DNA from: Calothrix sp. HK-06
GTDB taxonomy: Bacteria; Cyanobacteriota; Cyanobacteriia; Cyanobacteriales; Nostocaceae
NCBI RefSeq assembly: GCF_001904745.1
Contig: NZ_MRCD01000019.1
Coordinates: forward strand, 1-64,000
Direction of reading: 5' to 3'
Length of the DNA stretch: 64,000 nucleotides
In this document: piece by piece, positions 62,442 to 64,000 of the stretch
How the letters are laid out: each line of letters begins with the position of its first letter
Numbering within the stretch: position 1 is the first letter of the stretch
Program-made: the position numbers and the translations under genes
The notes under the pieces: model-generated
Database searches by the model: none
Told to the model about the DNA's origin: nothing
What the model saw: the letters and a program-made list of their open reading frames with translations, nothing else

Positions 62442-63044
62442 TTAAATAAAGCCTATAGATAACGCAGCAATCAATAATTTAGCAACTGTAGCCACTTGCT
62501 CGTCTGTTGGAGAATCGTTTGCATCTGCCATCAGCAAAGGATGACGGAATTTTAGGGTAGCATCCAAGACAGCATGAGTCGCGCGGTCGAGGTCTATGAT
62601 TTTAAATTCCCCAGATTGGGCGCCACGGTTTAAAATTTCTTTTATAGAAGCGTAAATGTGAACAAGATGCTGCTCAATGACACTTCGATGTGCTTGTAGA
62701 ATTGCGCTGAGTGCCTCAAAGATTTCTGGCTCGGTTAAAGCTTGCGAACGTTTGCTGCGAAAAAGTTCCAAAATATAAGCTTCAAGCAGTTCGCTGGCAG
62801 GCTTAGACTGTATCATAACTTTAGCTAACGCTTTTTCGGTGTCACCTAGAGAACGCGCGACCACTGCATCAATAATGTCAGCTTTTGTTTTAAAGAAGCG
62901 GTAGACATTAGCATGTGACATACCACAAGCGCGCGCAATTTCGCTAACCGTAGTTCGTGCATAGCCAAAACGCCGCAGATGCGCTTCTGCGGTGGCTAAA
63001 ATTAGGTCACGAGTTTCTTGGCTTGTGTTTTCAACCTCTGGCAT
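62442..63044 (-). CDS. TetR family transcriptional regulator
   Basis: This protein has 200 residues from MPEVENTSQETRDLILATAE. The N-terminal helix-turn-helix is canonical: YARTTVSEIARACGMSHANV then YRFFKTKADIIDAVV. The C-terminal ligand domain has no assigned effector. It lies in the same direction upstream of the epimerase and SRPBCC genes and likely represses them until a small molecule binds. The upstream extension to 63077 would run into the stop of the next gene and has no start signal. Confidence 0.93.
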   Translation of the reverse strand: MPEVENTSQETRDLILATAEAHLRRFGYARTTVSEIARACGMSHANVYRFFKTKADIIDAVVARSLGDTEKALAKVMIQSKPASELLEAYILELFRSKRSQALTEPEIFEALSAILQAHRSVIEQHLVHIYASIKEILNRGAQSGEFKIIDLDRATHAVLDATLKFRHPLLMADANDSPTDEQVATVAKLLIAALSIGFI

Positions 63045-63077
63045 TATTACACCGACGTTACATATAACATATAACAA

Positions 63078-63257
63078 TTAACATATTTCAATATCTGTAA
63101 CACTATCATGTGCGGGTCTTGCGGCGCCAATACCCAAATCTTCACGTAATGTTCGCTCAACATCTTCCCATTCAGTTCCACAATAGTAATATTTTTTTTT
63201 TAATATATTGGCTAAGTAGAAACCGTGAGTTGCATTATTAATTTTTCTACTCGGCAT
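63078..63257 (-). CDS. Small hypothetical protein, 59 residues
   Basis: The frame MPSRKINNATHGFYLANILK, then YYYCGTEWEDVERTLREDLG and a closing DSVTDIEIC, is protein-like. It starts 14 bp after the stop of the following 149-residue gene, which supports an operon. A GGCGCC site lies inside it. I suspect a conserved cyanobacterial family but cannot name one. Confidence 0.6.
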   Translation of the reverse strand: MPSRKINNATHGFYLANILKKKYYYCGTEWEDVERTLREDLGIGAARPAHDSVTDIEIC

Positions 63258-63271
63258 ATTTTAATGTATTA

Positions 63272-63721
63272 TTAGTCCCATCTTTGATTGTCAGTATGTG
63301 ATTTCCATTCATAATTAGCATCTGATGTCCAACCTCGGTTCTGCCAGCCTTGTTCATCAAAATATGTTAGCGTTATTAAATCCTTACGATGCGAACTAGT
63401 TAGTCGATGCCCAGATGCAGTAAAAAGCAATAAATCGCATGATGCCCAAACTGCTTCACCAAAATTAATATCTAGACATAGAACTCCACAAACTTGAAGT
63501 GCCAAACCTGTATGGACTTGAGCTTTAATATCCACGCTATTAGAAGAGTTTGAATACCCAGGTTTATCATCTTGAACATACCAGGAAACAGGTTCAAAAT
63601 CGAGTCCAATAAATGATGATAATGATACAACTAATTCAGAGAGAATATGGCGCCACTCCGAAGCTGTGCGTAATTCTGGGTTTACGTCAAATAAATTGCT
63701 TAATATATTCTCACTAGCCAT
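63272..63721 (-). CDS. Hypothetical protein
   Basis: This protein has 149 residues from MASENILSNLFDVNPELRTA. Recognisable pieces are WRHILSELVVSLSSFIGLDF, INFGEAVWASCDLLLFTASG and a Trp-rich polar tail. It looks soluble and conserved but has no known motif. The longer frame to 63853 adds a cysteine-rich start without a ribosome binding site. It is upstream of the 59-residue gene in the same direction. Confidence 0.6.
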   Translation of the reverse strand: MASENILSNLFDVNPELRTASEWRHILSELVVSLSSFIGLDFEPVSWYVQDDKPGYSNSSNSVDIKAQVHTGLALQVCGVLCLDINFGEAVWASCDLLLFTASGHRLTSSHRKDLITLTYFDEQGWQNRGWTSDANYEWKSHTDNQRWD

Positions 63722-64000
63722 TTTAAACTGCTCAAGCAACAACTTGCACTTGAAAAAATGATTGAATAAACCATGATTACAAGTACCTAGTATATTTATA
63801 CAGTATAGTGTTTTAAACTTGTCCATCAAAAGTATAAGGCAATACTTATGCATAAAGTATACTTAAAAAACCTTAAATCCTAAAATTTATAATTAATTTT
63901 GATAAGTCGATATCTTATATAATTCTTTGTGTCCTTTGTGTCTAAAGAGCGGGAAATCCTCCGGATTATGTGGTTAATTTCTCTTCTTTCTGTGGACTCT

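Overview
The window comes from a cyanobacterium, most likely a filamentous Nostocales-type genome (inference). It is AT-rich and full of small palindromic repeats, and it carries typically cyanobacterial families: Nif11 peptides, WD40 repeats, an ArsA/HSP20 ATPase, a GDT1-type transporter, and a ParB/pseudo-methylase. The usual cyanobacterial palindrome HIP1 (GCGATCGC) was not seen. Another palindrome, GGCGCC, occurs roughly 90 times in 64 kb, about twenty-fold above chance by my hand estimate. No rRNA, tRNA, CRISPR array, phage module or intact transposase was recognised.

Region 1 (1-12.4 kb) is a molybdenum-hydroxylase neighbourhood. A complete PaoABC-type aldehyde oxidoreductase (2Fe-2S, FAD/4Fe-4S and molybdopterin subunits) is read from the minus strand behind an XdhC/PaoD-like maturation factor and a FUSC-family membrane protein. 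Decayed copies lie on both sides: a frameshifted paoA at 11.9-12.25 kb and a scrap of a paoC C-terminus at 2.36-2.43 kb. A Nif11 peptide gene, a DJ-1/PfpI protein, an SDR 5-prime remnant, a MITE-like element and hairpin repeats fill the rest.

Region 2 (13.1-25.1 kb) is a surface-glycan cluster on the plus strand: GT2, ABC exporter, GT2, GT2, then an 1143-residue protein that fuses a GT2, a NodS-like methyltransferase and a NodB-like polysaccharide deacetylase. A 5-prime-truncated WD40 gene and an acyltransferase-3 gene follow on the minus strand.

Region 3 (26.7-60.3 kb) is the most striking part: a large cation-transport island. It has four copies of a CxxC-less HMA-type domain with a GRxRIRIP-like basic motif, matching the CoBaHMA/HMA_2 family first noticed in calcyanin, the protein of intracellular CaCO3-forming cyanobacteria. 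One copy stands alone and three are fused to P1B-like ATPases that lack the CPC metal site. One of those ATPases has also lost its TGES and DKTGT motifs and looks like a pseudo-pump. Around them are a PacL-like Ca2+ P2A-ATPase, four CAX Ca2+/H+ exchangers, a GDT1-type transporter, an MntP/YtaF protein with an EF-hand-like loop, a beta-carbonic anhydrase, an Asp-tailed acidic peptide, several hydrophobic micropeptides (one with glutamates every fourth or eighth residue), a DUF5132-like protein, two DUF1345 proteins, a UbiB kinase and a UspA protein. The joint presence of Ca2+ pumps and exchangers, carbonic anhydrase, an acidic peptide and CoBaHMA domains suggests, as inference only, calcium/carbonate compartment homeostasis. 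No calcyanin gene is in the window.

Region 4 (60.9-63.7 kb) is a small minus-strand set of SRPBCC protein, NAD-dependent epimerase and TetR regulator, with a perfect inverted repeat between the regulator and the epimerase, followed by two conserved-looking hypothetical genes.
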